Origin: Puccinia triticina
Lineage: Eukaryota; Basidiomycota; Pucciniomycetes; Pucciniales; Pucciniaceae
Assembly (NCBI RefSeq): GCF_026914185.1
Contig: NC_070563.1
Location: forward strand, 2,294,001 to 2,358,000
Length of the DNA: 64,000 nucleotides
Direction: 5' to 3'
Shown one piece after another: positions 43,037 to 53,536 of the stretch. The position numbers and the translations under genes were made by a program. The notes beneath the pieces were generated by a model. That model was not told where the DNA came from. It searched no databases and worked only from the letters and a program-made list of their open reading frames with translations. The first letter of the stretch is position 1. Every line of letters starts with the position of its first letter.

Positions 43037-43620
43037 GGTGTTGTATGAATTTTTTTGCTAGCAAAGATGTGGTGATGGGTGCCGAAAAAAGACAGGATAG
43101 GGGGAAGAGCCGGGGGACCGGTGTTCAAGAAAAAAGTTCGAATTTATGTCTTTGTGCGCTTATATTTTTCCTGATCTCCTGTCGTCCTGGAGGACCTGGA
43201 AGGGCATAGGAAGAAGGAGCGCAGGTCCGCAGGAAGTGTTCCAGGTCGATTTTTTTTCCTGGAAAATCCGACCTGGAACGCTTCCTGGATCAATTTTGAA
43301 TCCCCCTAATGTCGTGTAGATAGAGATCATACAAACCAGGTGTTCATCAACAATGTGCATAGTCCAGTAGTGCATCACTTAAATAGCTAACTACAATAAG
43401 ATACACATATGCATGCTTCTAAAAGAATTATTCAACAGTCTCAAAATGTGTAGCACATTTTTTTAAGTCTGGCACCAAGAATTTCAGGTGGGGGGGTCAA
43501 TGTCATCTCAAATCCTAGATTCAAATCACTAGGGATAAGAATGACTGGATGTCTTCCTGTTGAGATCTGCTGTGTGGTACTCTAAAATGGGAAAAATCAA
43601 AAGTTCTACTCATGTACAAT

Positions 43621-43801
43621 TATGGTGTTCAAAGTTGGTTTGCATAACTTTATGCATGCATAAATCATAAAATCATAAAATCTTTTTTGCACGGGATATG
43701 ACTGTCTGATTATGTAATACAGAATTTCCCCGCCAAAATATTTTTATGATTTTATGATTTATGCATGCATAAAATTATGCAAACCAACTTTGAACACCAT
43801 A
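43621..43801. mobile_element. MITE (TATGGTG family), 181 bp
   Basis: Nearly the same sequence as 8671-8849. AAT flanks both ends (43618-43620, 43802-43804). It lies about 310 bp outside the Harbinger element. Confidence 0.87.
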
Positions 43802-43804
43802 AAT

Positions 43805-43965
43805 TATGGTGTTCAAAATTGCATATGCCACTGTTTACATAAAATCATAAAGCCCATTTTAGCTGGGAGATGTCAGCGTGCATAAAACTTAAAGTGACAT
43901 CTCCCAGCCAAAATTGCAGTTTATGATTTTATGTAAAGAAATCTTATGCAATTTTGAATACCATA
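43805..43965. mobile_element. Second MITE family, 161 bp, abutting the first
   Basis: The ends TATGGTGTTCAAAATTGCAT and the inverse of ATGCAATTTTGAATACCATA share the outer TIR core with the neighbouring MITE but differ inside (CATAAAGCCCATTTTAGCTGG, TGACATCTCCCAGC, itself inverted). AAT flanks both ends; the left AAT is shared with the neighbour. Confidence 0.8.
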
Positions 43966-44337
43966 AATGGGTCATCTCATGTTTTTGGCATCACATTTTT
44001 CAATGCAGAAGCTCAGGCCACATACTTCAAGTCATGACATTGGCTACAGGGGTGGAAAAGAAGTTCCCAAGACTGAATATGAAATAAAAAAGGGGGTTAC
44101 TAATATGTAGTACCTGGTTTTTCCGCATTCATACCTGGTTTTTCCGCGTTCATACCCGGTTTTTGCGTACCCTACGGAAGCCAAGGGACAACACCAATTG
44201 TGCCATTGCGCCAATTCAGATTTTCTTTTGGACAGATTGTCCGAAATCCTTACACGCTACCTACATAACGTCCATCAAACATCAACACAACAACCAAGAG
44301 ACCTCGCCCCTTACCCAACTGAATGTTTCAACCCTCT

Positions 44338-44478
44338 TGATGGCTGGTACAGACCGGTCATTGAGAGGACTCAGCCCCCCCAATGACCGGTACAGGTGAT
44401 CAAGAGGACTCAACTGATGAACTCTACCTCTTGATGGCCGGTACAGACCGGTCATTGAGAGGTGGACTGGTCATTGTC
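44338..44478. repeat. Short block of the ACCGGTCAT satellite
   Basis: Contains GGTACAGACCGGTCATTGAG twice and CAATGACCGGTACAGG once, the same words as the satellite at 1-1470. Just upstream (44110-44165) CATACCTGGTTTTTCCG is repeated three times. Confidence 0.75.
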
Positions 44479-44479
44479 A

Positions 44480-45198
44480 AGCCTGTATACACGAGTGGAC
44501 TGTTGATAGAGCCTGACTTGGGGTTGCATTGCAACGTCTTGCGGACTACGCGTCCACACCTATGATGCTGGAGAGCTGACATCTAAAAGGCGGGCTCCCA
44601 GATGTCTGGGAAGGCACCTTTTAGATGCCCTTCTGCAAATTGGCAGGCGGCTTAGAGCCACTCGAGCTGCACGGAGCGTGGCTGCAAAATCCCAGCTGCC
44701 CCTCCAGACTCCATTCCTGGCCCCCCAGCCTCTTCCCCACCGGAGCTGGCACTCCAAACTTGATGTCCATGTCCATGTTGTTTGCGCCTCAGCTGTACTT
44801 GATTCGGAGGCCACATGTAATTATCCGACCAATCATCCAATCACACAGCTGTTTACCACGTTTATGTATGCATTATTTTACTGAATGATTGAATAATAAA
44901 TACGAATGATGACCAAAGAATATGCACTACTATGTGAAGATGTGTTTCGGATGTTTATGTATACCTATGTCAAACTGATGGAAAACACATTTCTTTATCC
45001 TTTTTTGATGATGTATGAATGCATGCAGCTCTATTTTTGTTTATCAGAAAGCACAGGGAAATGAAGTGGATCAATAGGATAATCGTGAAGATTATAAATT
45101 CTGGTTAGAAAGAAAGGATCTATTCTTCCGCTTGAGGTACTTATTACGCCCGGGGGGTTACTTATAATAAGTAAATCAGATACGAATCAACAGACCGA
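44480..45198. other. No gene recognised; downstream flank of Acinus
   Basis: Short ORFs (minus 44560-44814) show no motif. The stretch 44880-45170 is AT-rich and probably holds the Acinus 3' UTR. Confidence 0.4.
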
Positions 45199-47657
45199 TC
45201 AAGGAGCATAGGGTAGATAAAACAAATGAGGCCGAGTCTGGGTTTTCTTGAACCATTTTTCCGGTCCACCTTTCGGGTTATCTTGTGGTTTTTCGAATTG
45301 AAGATCGGGTAGTTGGGTCTGATTGGTCTTAAGATCGGTCGAGTTTGATTCGGCCTTGGCGCGGGCAGATTCTTTGGGATGCGGTGGATCAAGCGTCCGA
45401 GAAGAGCTAACCAAGTTGACTTGGGACAAAGTGGTTGAGCTGGCTAGTCCTCTGGGTTGTTGGGCATTCCCACCGCTGTTCATCGGTCTCAACTCGAACC
45501 TCCATCCGTTTTCTTCTCGGACTACGTGTAATGCTAGCCTTCCTCTGTTGCGGGTTTTAGTGTCTTCTTCTTCTTCAGCTACTAGCCTTGATACCTCGTT
45601 ATCAGGAACGAAAACCAGTACCAGCATCTTCCCGGTCTCTGGAGGCCAGGGTTCGGTTTGATGCATCGAGGAGTAGGTCGCCAGGGCTGCTGCATCGTTT
45701 TCAAACTGAAGTTGTGACAAATTGTAGGCCGTCAACCAGGTCAGATGCTATTCAACCTTGTTCTCGACATATTGCTCAATCAAACTACTTACAGTCACGT
45801 AGGCGTGGCTTTTGACCGAATCAATCCACAAATAAGTGATCTCTCCATATTCGGACAACTTCTTCTTTAACTGAGGGACAGTCAAAGGACGGACAAGATT
45901 GCTGATGTAGAGAGATCTAGTTAACGGTGGCTGATCCCGACCAATTGTAGGCTGTTTTGCGGGTGTCTGGACGTCGTTTACTGAGTTAGTGGCGCCGTCA
46001 TCTAGAGTTGATTGCTGTTTGCTTTCAAGACGACTGGGTGACAGGTTGACCGGCTGATTAACCTCTTTGATTCCATTGGCTGCTGCAAAAGTTATCGATC
46101 TCGTAAATTTCACGTCACCTGAGTCAAAAGTAGACTAAAGAAAGAAAAATAGCAATACTGACTACTCGATGCCAGCTGTAACGGTGGATCGATTTTACCA
46201 CTATCGGCCTTAGCGACCTCTACGTCGGCTGATGATTGGGCAGAAGCGACACCCACATCTGTGTGATCATTTAGCTGTGTGACAGGTTTCGCAGGGCTTA
46301 CTGAGTTGTCAGGAGTGTTATTATCAGGCAATGGAGTTGCAGGATGTTCATCGGCTTGAGGTTCATTGGCTGCGGGTAGGGTATTGGATTCTGCCGCAGT
46401 CTTTTGGTTACTGATATCTTTTTCAGGTATGATGTGAGATGGAGCATGGGTAAGAAGATCGGCGTTTTCACCGTGATTAGTATCGCTAAGGGGAGGCAAG
46501 TCTTCAATGGCTTCCTTTTGGGCCTGTTCAGGTTTGATTTGGGATGACTTTTGAACACTCTCAGATTCAATTTGGGTAGGCTTCTGAACGATTTCAGGTT
46601 CAATTTGGATAGGATTCTGATCGGGTTGAAGTTCAATTTGCGTGGGGTTCTCGGGTTCAGTTTGCATAGAGTTCTCAACAATTTCAGGTTCAATTCTGGG
46701 GGGCTCCTGAACCATTTCGGGTTGAATTTTGGCGGGGCTCGGAACGTTTTCAAGCTCAACTTGCATAGAGTTCGGAACACTTTCAGGTTCAGTTATGAGA
46801 GGCGGCTGACCCGTTTCGGGTTCGGCTTTGGCGGGGCACGGAACAATTTCAGGTTCGATTTCGTCGGTCGGGACGTCTTGATCGATGTTCTGCGTTTGTG
46901 AGTCTCGAGATATTGATGCGTTAGGGGCAACAGGAGAGGAGTCTTCTGGAGCAACAGTGGAATGATCGAGCGTTTGGGGTTCTGATTGGTCTTCTAAGAG
47001 AGAGCTCGAGATAGTGGTATGAATTTCAGAAGTTGCAAGTTGATTTGGTGAAGATTCAGTAGGTTCGCGGCTCTTGGTTGACTCCAGACGATTTTCAGTT
47101 TCCATGGAGGATGGGAGGACTGGTTGATGATCATTATTGGTTGTGCTTAGGTTAGTTCCAGTGTTAGATGTTGGAGTATCGTTTGCTGTTGGTAGAGGAT
47201 TGGTACTGGTCGGTTTGTCGCCACCCCCGGGAGGGCTGAGATTGATACTAGTCTGTCTCGGATCTTCTAGGTTGACGATTTGAGAGTCCACGGTATTTTC
47301 AACAGTTGAATTATGAGCTTGCTGGTAGGCGACAGGAGGTTGGTCCTTTGGGGGTGAAGGATGGGGAGACCGGTTAGCGATTTTGGATGGACGAGCAAGC
47401 TCTTCAAGATCAGAGGGAGATCGGGCACGCTTCTCAGAGGGTGGAGGGGTGGGCTGAGTATTTTTTATGGAGGAAACTTGCTCCTGTTTCGCTTGAGCTT
47501 CTTGGTCGAGTGCTTGTTGTAATCGTTCAGAGAGTACGGCTTTCAGTCCTGAGGTGGGTAGATTACGAGCAGCTAGCTCGGACTTCAGCTGTGCCACCTT
47601 CAATTTTGAGACGACAATGGACATCTTGATTCGGGCGACGACTTGCTCAGATATCAC
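45199..47657 (-). CDS. ACIN1 homologue: Acinus-like protein (SAP, RRM and RSB motif), ASAP/PSAP complex subunit
   Basis: Exons 47657-46166, 46118-45793 and 45705-45199 join in phase for 774 residues (763 if Met at 47624 is the start, which begins directly at the SAP domain). The order is: SAP domain (VSKLKVAQLKSELAARNLPT), a long Pro/Glu/Gln-rich linker with many PEIVQ/EPE repeats, an RRM (RSLYISNLVRPLTVPQLKKK, GEITYLWIDSVKSHAYVT, FENDAAALATYSSMH), and a C-terminal RSB motif (WFKKTQTRPHLFYLPYAP) that in Acinus binds RNPS1 and SAP18. Acinus is a nuclear exon-junction-complex partner in splicing and RNA quality control. It is divergent with the STEEP1 homologue. The linker length is fungal-specific. 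Identification rests on domain order and the RSB end. Confidence 0.87.
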
Positions 47658-48009
47658 AGGGCTCTTGGTTCTGAATGATACGTGCTATCGTGGGTATTCA
47701 GCTACAAAGCTAGGCAAGGGGAGTTTGATTAGTGTTAGTATTGATCCTGAAGCCAGTGCAGTTAAGATGCCCACCAGATTTAAATCGTCTCTGTTTTTCT
47801 TGTTACATTCGATGGGTTTTTCTCGATTTGTGGGGATTGTCGAATGAAAAAGGGAAGAAGCAAGGGGAAGACCAACGGCTGGAAGGAGGTGGTGCTGCAA
47901 GTCCGCGTGAGGTTTCACGGCTGCTGTCACACAGGTGTCACCACCCAGTCCGCCCATTGCTCCACTCGCGCCACGCGGATGCCGGAGCCCAAAGACCACC
48001 GCCAGCAAA
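47658..48009. promoter_or_regulatory. Shared divergent promoter region, Acinus / STEEP1 homologue
   Basis: Only about 350 bp separate the two start codons, which face away from each other. I see no clear TATA box. Transcription start sites cannot be placed from sequence alone. Confidence 0.45.
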
Positions 48010-48828
48010 ATGCCAAAGATCGTTTCCAGGTCCGCAATATCGACGAGTGAAGATAAACAAGCCTTACACGCCACCAGCCGACTGGTTGTGTAGGTAATCC
48101 AGCTGTGGAATATTTATCATCGATATAAGCTGACAGTTGGTTTGATGTATGATTCCAGCAACTATTGTCTTTGTGGAGAGTTCATTGTGAGTCCAGCCTC
48201 AAGCACGAATAAAACCACGAGACTTTTCTGATGCCTGTTTTGCATGTCCAGTTAGTAATCGACAAGCCTCTTTCGTTGGTCGCTCGGAGGCCAATTGATG
48301 CATCATATGTGATCCGGAACATCGAGCCGAAGCGGTCGTACAAGCTGAACACAGACCTCAGCACAAAGCCAACATTGATTCGAAGAGACAATGGATTTGA
48401 GAAGCAGTGGCGACACACTTGCAGTCGATGTAAACTTCCGATTGGCTATGAGATTGCAAGTCCGACCAAGGGAGATTGGACCTACATTTTCCCCGTGAGT
48501 TATAACCTTTTGGAACTTCACATATGATGACTACATAGCTTTTTTTTTTTGCTCACGATGACGCCATGCTCTCTGTTCACCTTTTGATAGGGCTCCTTGA
48601 CAGAAACTCAATCGAGTGTCCCGCCTAGTGCTCTTGATCTTCATCCAGTCGAAACACTCAAAGAACAGGTTCGTTATTCCTCCATTTGTATCAAGATATC
48701 TTGATTTGATTCGGGCTTAATTTTTACTCTCTTCCGGGGTTATTCGACTACAGATAGAGCGTGCCCAGAAAGAAAGCAAAAATCTGGAGACGATACCTGA
48801 GCAGGGCGATGATAAAGAAGATACCTGA
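48010..48828 (+). CDS. STEEP1 homologue: STEEP1 (CXorf56) family protein, 167 aa
   Basis: Exons 48010-48089, 48159-48186, 48252-48494, 48591-48668 and 48754-48828 close in phase for 167 residues. It begins MPKIVSRSAISTSEDKQ, as in the animal protein, then VNYCLCGEFILVIDKPLSLV, ARRPIDASYVI, TLIRRDNGFEKQWRHTCSRC and KLPIGYEIASP. Two Cys-x1/2-Cys pairs (CLC, CSRC) are conserved and may bind zinc. The human protein helps STING leave the endoplasmic reticulum; fungi lack STING, so the ancestral role must differ (some homologues are linked to spliceosomes). The C-terminus is short and charged. Start and splice sites are well supported by family alignment. Confidence 0.85.
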
Positions 48829-49485
48829 GCGGGGTCGTGTTTGTTGCTGCCTAATCTATTCCTAGTGCAATTTTTTTACTCGTGCGCTGGGTAACATTGT
48901 AGTATTAGCTTGCTGTTTGCTTATCTAGCTCAGGAATACTCATTTGATACCGCTACACTTAAATGAATCCAAGTCAAACCATTTGCAAACAAGTAAACAG
49001 ATTTGTACAGTGGACGGTAGAGGGAGAGCGGGAGCCGGCCGCCCAGACCAGCGGACGCGATGACCGTCACCTCAAGCATCTGCTGGACCCAAAAACACAA
49101 AATTGTGAAGTTTAAACTTCAAAAATATGAATGGTCACTTGTCTACAGTACACAGACACCTGATCTTATGTTTTTCCTGGTGAATTTCTTCGTCTTTCCC
49201 ATCCTCTCAAGCGCCCCTGCCTAAATGTGTCTCCATCCTTGGTAGGTGGATCAGGGGCCAGGCCGTCCCCACCCACGCGTCTTCGGACACGAGATTCGAC
49301 TGCTTGTGTGGCTCTTAAGGAGCGGTCTCAGTGCAGGGATGCACTGCCTGCCACCCACCATGACCATGCATAGAAGAAAAAAATACAAGTGAATGGAGAC
49401 GAGTAAACCCGCAGAACGGATGATTTTTTTGTTCTCACATTTTTGTAAAAGTATGTACATGGTGAAAGTGGATTCGAGAGGGAGG
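48829..49485. other. No gene; convergent 3' flanks of STEEP1 homologue and VPS53
   Basis: AT-rich after 48830, then ordinary sequence. A minus ORF at 49251-49667 overlaps the VPS53 end and is Pro-rich shadow sequence. Confidence 0.5.
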
Positions 49486-52400
49486 CTATTCGGGCTTGGT
49501 CTCGCGAGAGAACCGCAGCCCCATCCCGAGTTTCTGGCCGAACCTCCGAAAGTCAGTGAATGCGCCGGAGGGCGCGACGGACGTGGCAGAGGGGGCGTGG
49601 TCGGAGAGGCCGGTGTCGGAGGAGGAGGGTGCGAGGGCGGCGTTGTGGGCGGACTTGCGGGCGGCATCGGCGGACCGGGAGAACTGGAGCAGCGACACCC
49701 CTCCTCCCCCTCCCCCTCCCCCGCCTCCTCCAGGCCCAGAGCTCCCCTCCGGGTTCATGTCAATGCTCGAGAGGAACGAGCTGTCCGCCAGGTCGGGTTG
49801 CACCGATGTCAACGCGAGGAAAACGTCCAGTAATCGGTTCTGGTCTTGCGGCTTACCCCCCTTTAAAATAAAACGATAATAAAAGCGAAAACAAATGGGG
49901 CTTTAGTTTTACAAAGGGATGTGTAGACAGGAAGGAGGGTTTGAAGAAGAGAGGACGGACCTTGAAGTCGAGGACTTTTTGGAAGTCCGAGAAGGATTGG
50001 CAAGGCACGAGGAGCAGGTAGTGCTTGACGAACTCGTCCGGGGGCTCGACGGGGGACATGATCACCTTGAGCAGCGTGTCCAGTTTACCAATGCTCTTGG
50101 TCAGGTAACGGGTGTATGACGAGGCCACCGGGGTGTCCGGCTCTAGGCGGGGCAGCAGCAGCAGATGGTTCTTCAACACCTGCAGATCGAGGATCATCTG
50201 TTCGGCACCAATCGGCGTGATCGGGCGACATCGGACGATCGAGCGGGTGAATCGACTGACCAATGTCCTACAAAAGAACTTATATATATATCAGCCAAAA
50301 AAAAAGACCTACTTCCGTTTTTTTGTTCTGCATAAGTTGGGGAAGATTTTTTTTCTGTGGCGGAGTGGGAGATTTACCCTACGACTTTATCACAGAAACT
50401 GCGGACGTATTTCTTTTGCTCGACATGCACTTTGACCAGATCGGTAACGAGGGAAGTGATTTTGATAAGGTCGTGGACGTAAGCACTTTCGGCGGACACG
50501 AACTCGATATCCTTCCACTGCAGTTTGACCATCGCTGTGAATGCCGGCTCGGAGACGTCCTCGAACTCTTTCAACAAACTCGAGATGGCCGACGAGACGT
50601 TTCTGGAAAAAAGGAAATCCAGACAGATCAGTTATCCGGTGGTTGAGTTGTCTGTGTGTGCACGACTGACCCTCGGAACAGATCCTGCTCACTGTCAAGG
50701 GTCACTTGAGACTTGAAGTCTTGGCTGATCGTTTCTTGGAGCTTAGTCTGTAACTGGTCAGCCGTCTCAGCACAATAGTCCGCCGTGTTCAGGATGGCAC
50801 AGATGCAAAGCAAGAACGCGGTCGTTGCGGATCGGAGGCCAGAATCGAGATTAGAAGATTCGTGGGGAGCAGCGAGCCCAGAGAGACGACTAGCATGGGC
50901 GACGATCGCCCCCGAGAGACCCGCTGAAAGGATCTCTTCACTGTAAACTTTCAGCCACTTTTTGTAGATCTTGCATAGCTCCAGGAACGGTTTCCGGGTC
51001 GTCAGAGCTGCACATCGGTCGAGGGTCGAGCGGTAGAAGTGGAATAGCTCCATCGACGAAGGGAGGATAGCTGATGGTCGATCATCGAGCCGGACATCAA
51101 CGAAGTCAGAAAGCTTGGGGATTGAAGACCGGAACTGGTTAAACATGTCAGATAATGTGCTGAGTGCACGGGTGATGATTCATTAGTCTTTTTCTACTCC
51201 AAGTGTGGGCTAGTGCGATGCTTACCTATCCTGGGCATCAACAAAGATGCCCAGGTAAGCTTCAAAGGCAGTCCGGATGGGAGTGGCGTTGCCCACATGA
51301 GCAGATTTGGATCTGGCGGCAATGTCTTCGTACTGTACGGAAAAATGGACATATAAAAAGATGCTCTGCACGGGAAAAGACTTTCGGCTGGGAAAAAGAG
51401 AGGATAACCAACCGGCATTCCAAACTTCTGGGACATTTCCCTCTCAAAGGTGGTAGTGATTTGTAGTGCTTGAAGTAAGATGTCTACCTTGAGTGTCGAG
51501 CGGCAACGTGCGAGGACGTCTTTCAGGTCTTCCCTGAGTATCCCAAAGGGTTCGAGAGTGGGGGGGGGGGGTAAGAGAAGAAGATTTAATGTAAATCTGG
51601 ACTGATGATTGGATTTGGATGAGGCGATGGTTCCCTAACCTAGTGGCTTCACCAAACTGACCACAGAGACTGACATGGACCATCCAAGACTCGGGGAAGA
51701 TCCGGGCGCCGCCGTTCGGGTCTTCTTCGTGGCTCTTCAGCGTGCGTCGGAACCAGGCGTATCTCCGGGAGATGTTGTCGAGTTGGCCGGCTTCTGAGGA
51801 CGGGCCAGAGAAGATGCGGCGGTATTCGCGTAGTTGGAAGGTCGTGTACCAGTCGATCAACGAGCCACTACGGGGTGCAGCACCTCCCTTAGCTCTGAGC
51901 TAGAAGAAATTGATTGAGTTTTGGTATGACCAACCGTGCATCTGCCCCCAGCGCATCGATTACGAGGCATGAGTCGGCCAGTTGTCCTTTGTTGATGGCG
52001 ACGCTTTTTTCTTCAAATCTACGGTGATCGTAGAGAAAAGGGTTCAGGGACTTGTAGAGTCTGGGTACAAAATGGCTTACGCTGTTGAAAACTCTTCCAT
52101 GATGGTCCTTCGTAGCAAGCCCTGAGTTTCTTGGAGAGATTTGAAGAGGCTTGCGACGCGGGGCACCGAGCTGGCGAGCTGCTGGAGATGGCCAGAGAGG
52201 CTTTGGACGGCCTGCAGAGCCGCAGCAGTCTCGCGGTACTTGCGCGCCTTGGTGAGCCGCGTCAATTGGTCGAAGGCATTAACTGTTTCGGATCATGCAC
52301 TCTGAGTTTTTTTTTTTTTTTTTTTTTTGATGGGCTGAAAGAGAGAGAGAATGGGCCTCCACCTAGCATTCCTAGTCTTTTGAGGCCGGCGACTGCGCTC

Positions 52401-52930
52401 TCGATGTTCGATTTTGCAAGGTCGAGTGTCCTGATTTCCTTGGTGATCGACTCGACGACCGATTGGGCTTCGGTGGAGGAAGACTTGATGGTCGACAGTG
52501 TGGTCAATAGTGCCTAGATGGTCGCAGAGGGTGACGGCTGATCATCAGGTTTGGTAGCTGGGTGGCTGGTGGGGTCAGGTGCCTACCCCGATGCCTTCCT
52601 GGATGCTTTCTATGCATTCTCCCGAGTCGCAAGCCGCCTGGAGCTCGGCCCTCAGGATCGCGGTCTGGTGGGTGGATTCGAGCAGGCGTTGGCGGAGCAA
52701 GATTTGGAGGAGGGGAAGGCTTGCGGCTGAGGATTCTTTGGTGGAGAAGAGGAATCAGTTGTGTGTGTGTGTTTATGTTCCTCTTTGTGAGTGTTATTTA
52801 CCCACTGTTTGATGGCCAGAGAGGGGTGGACGATGGGGGTTTTTGTGGACATACCATGTGGACATAGCTCGTTGATGGCATCCTCCAGGTCGAAGTCAGC
52901 TGCGTCCAATCGGTCTGTTTCTCGATCCAT
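49486..52930 (-). CDS. VPS53: VPS53, GARP/EARP tethering complex subunit, about 12 exons
   Basis: The minus-strand start MDRETDRLDAADFDLEDAIN matches the acidic FD..DAIN.L opening of VPS53. Exons then give IRTLDLAKSNIESAVAGLKR, FDQLTRLTKARKYRETAAAL, INKGQLADSCLVIDALGADA, LREYRRIFSGPSSEAGQLDN with RRYAWFRRTLKSH, SRSTLK-type helical repeats, SDFVDVRLDDRPSAILPSSM, AISSLLKEFEDVSEPAFTAM and KVLDFKGGKPQDQNRLLDVF, ending at 49486. Junctions use short GT..AG introns (for example GTATGT near 52854, GTAAGC near 51231). The product, roughly 800 residues, joins VPS51, VPS52 and VPS54 at the trans-Golgi to tether endosome-derived vesicles. Oddities: a Gly11 tract near the C-terminus and a long T tract in one intron (52308-52329). 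Confidence 0.88.
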
Positions 52931-53536
52931 GCTGTTTGGTGTTGGTTGGGTGATGTGGTGGTGCGACTGGGGTGTGTGTGTATGCACCTCCTGTAAGCTG
53001 TCACAGCCCAGTCACAGCCAATTTCCCTCGATCAAGCCCTATCAAGCCCCGGCATTCCAACTTCCCCGCACTCTCCCGGTCCCGGAGGAGCGCCACCCGC
53101 GTTGAAGCAGTCGCGACGCCACTGCCGGCAATCACACTTCCCAGCGCCGTGATGAGTATGTACTGTGTATGGTGAAAGGCTTTGATTTCACTGTGGACCA
53201 TCCAAGGCGGGTGGAGTTCAGGAGCAGTGACCGGCCAAAGCCTTTTGCGGGTGTATGTATCAGCTGAGCTTGGGCCCCTAGGGTGTTGTCTGCAACGGAC
53301 AAAGGCTGTTTGTTGGTTTGTGTGCGCGTGGGGCTGAAGAATGGGTCGTATGAAGGAGATGTTGGTTGTTTGTTTGGTGGTGATCGTGCTGGTGGGTGAG
53401 TAGAAGCCTCGAGGGTGTTTCACACTGTTGAAGTGTGCTCGGGAGTAGTATCCTTGGCCGGCAGCCTGGTCTATATATAACCATAACCAACCAGCACGCG
53501 AGGAGCTCGGCAAAAGCAAAAGACTTCCCCCTCAGC
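52931..53536. promoter_or_regulatory. Divergent promoter region, VPS53 / M50B-like gene
   Basis: 606 bp between two outward-facing start codons. Contains TATATATAA at about 53472-53480, 57-65 bp upstream of the plus-strand ATG. ORFs inside (53001-53519) lack motifs. Confidence 0.45.

Larger units (their letters stand above)
37392..43307. mobile_element. PIF/Harbinger-type DNA transposon with four genes, 5.9 kb
   Basis: The left end AGGGGGATTCAAAATTGATC is repeated inverted at the right end; similarity extends about 50 bp (CAGGAAG, CAGGTCGGA, CCAGGAAAAA words). AAT flanks both ends (37389-37391, 43308-43310), the 3-bp duplication expected of this superfamily. Inside are a Myb-like gene and the transposase on the plus strand, and an RTC4-like gene and a second, longer Myb-like gene on the minus strand. 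All four reconstruct with in-phase introns and no stop, so the element may be complete. Confidence 0.93.

Noticed and set aside
49560..49871. Arg-rich ORF opposite the VPS53 C-terminus
   Set aside because: Antisense of the Gly tract and Ala-rich end of VPS53.
53001..53519. 172-aa ORF between VPS53 and the protease gene
   Set aside because: No motif, lies in the divergent promoter region, composition not gene-like.
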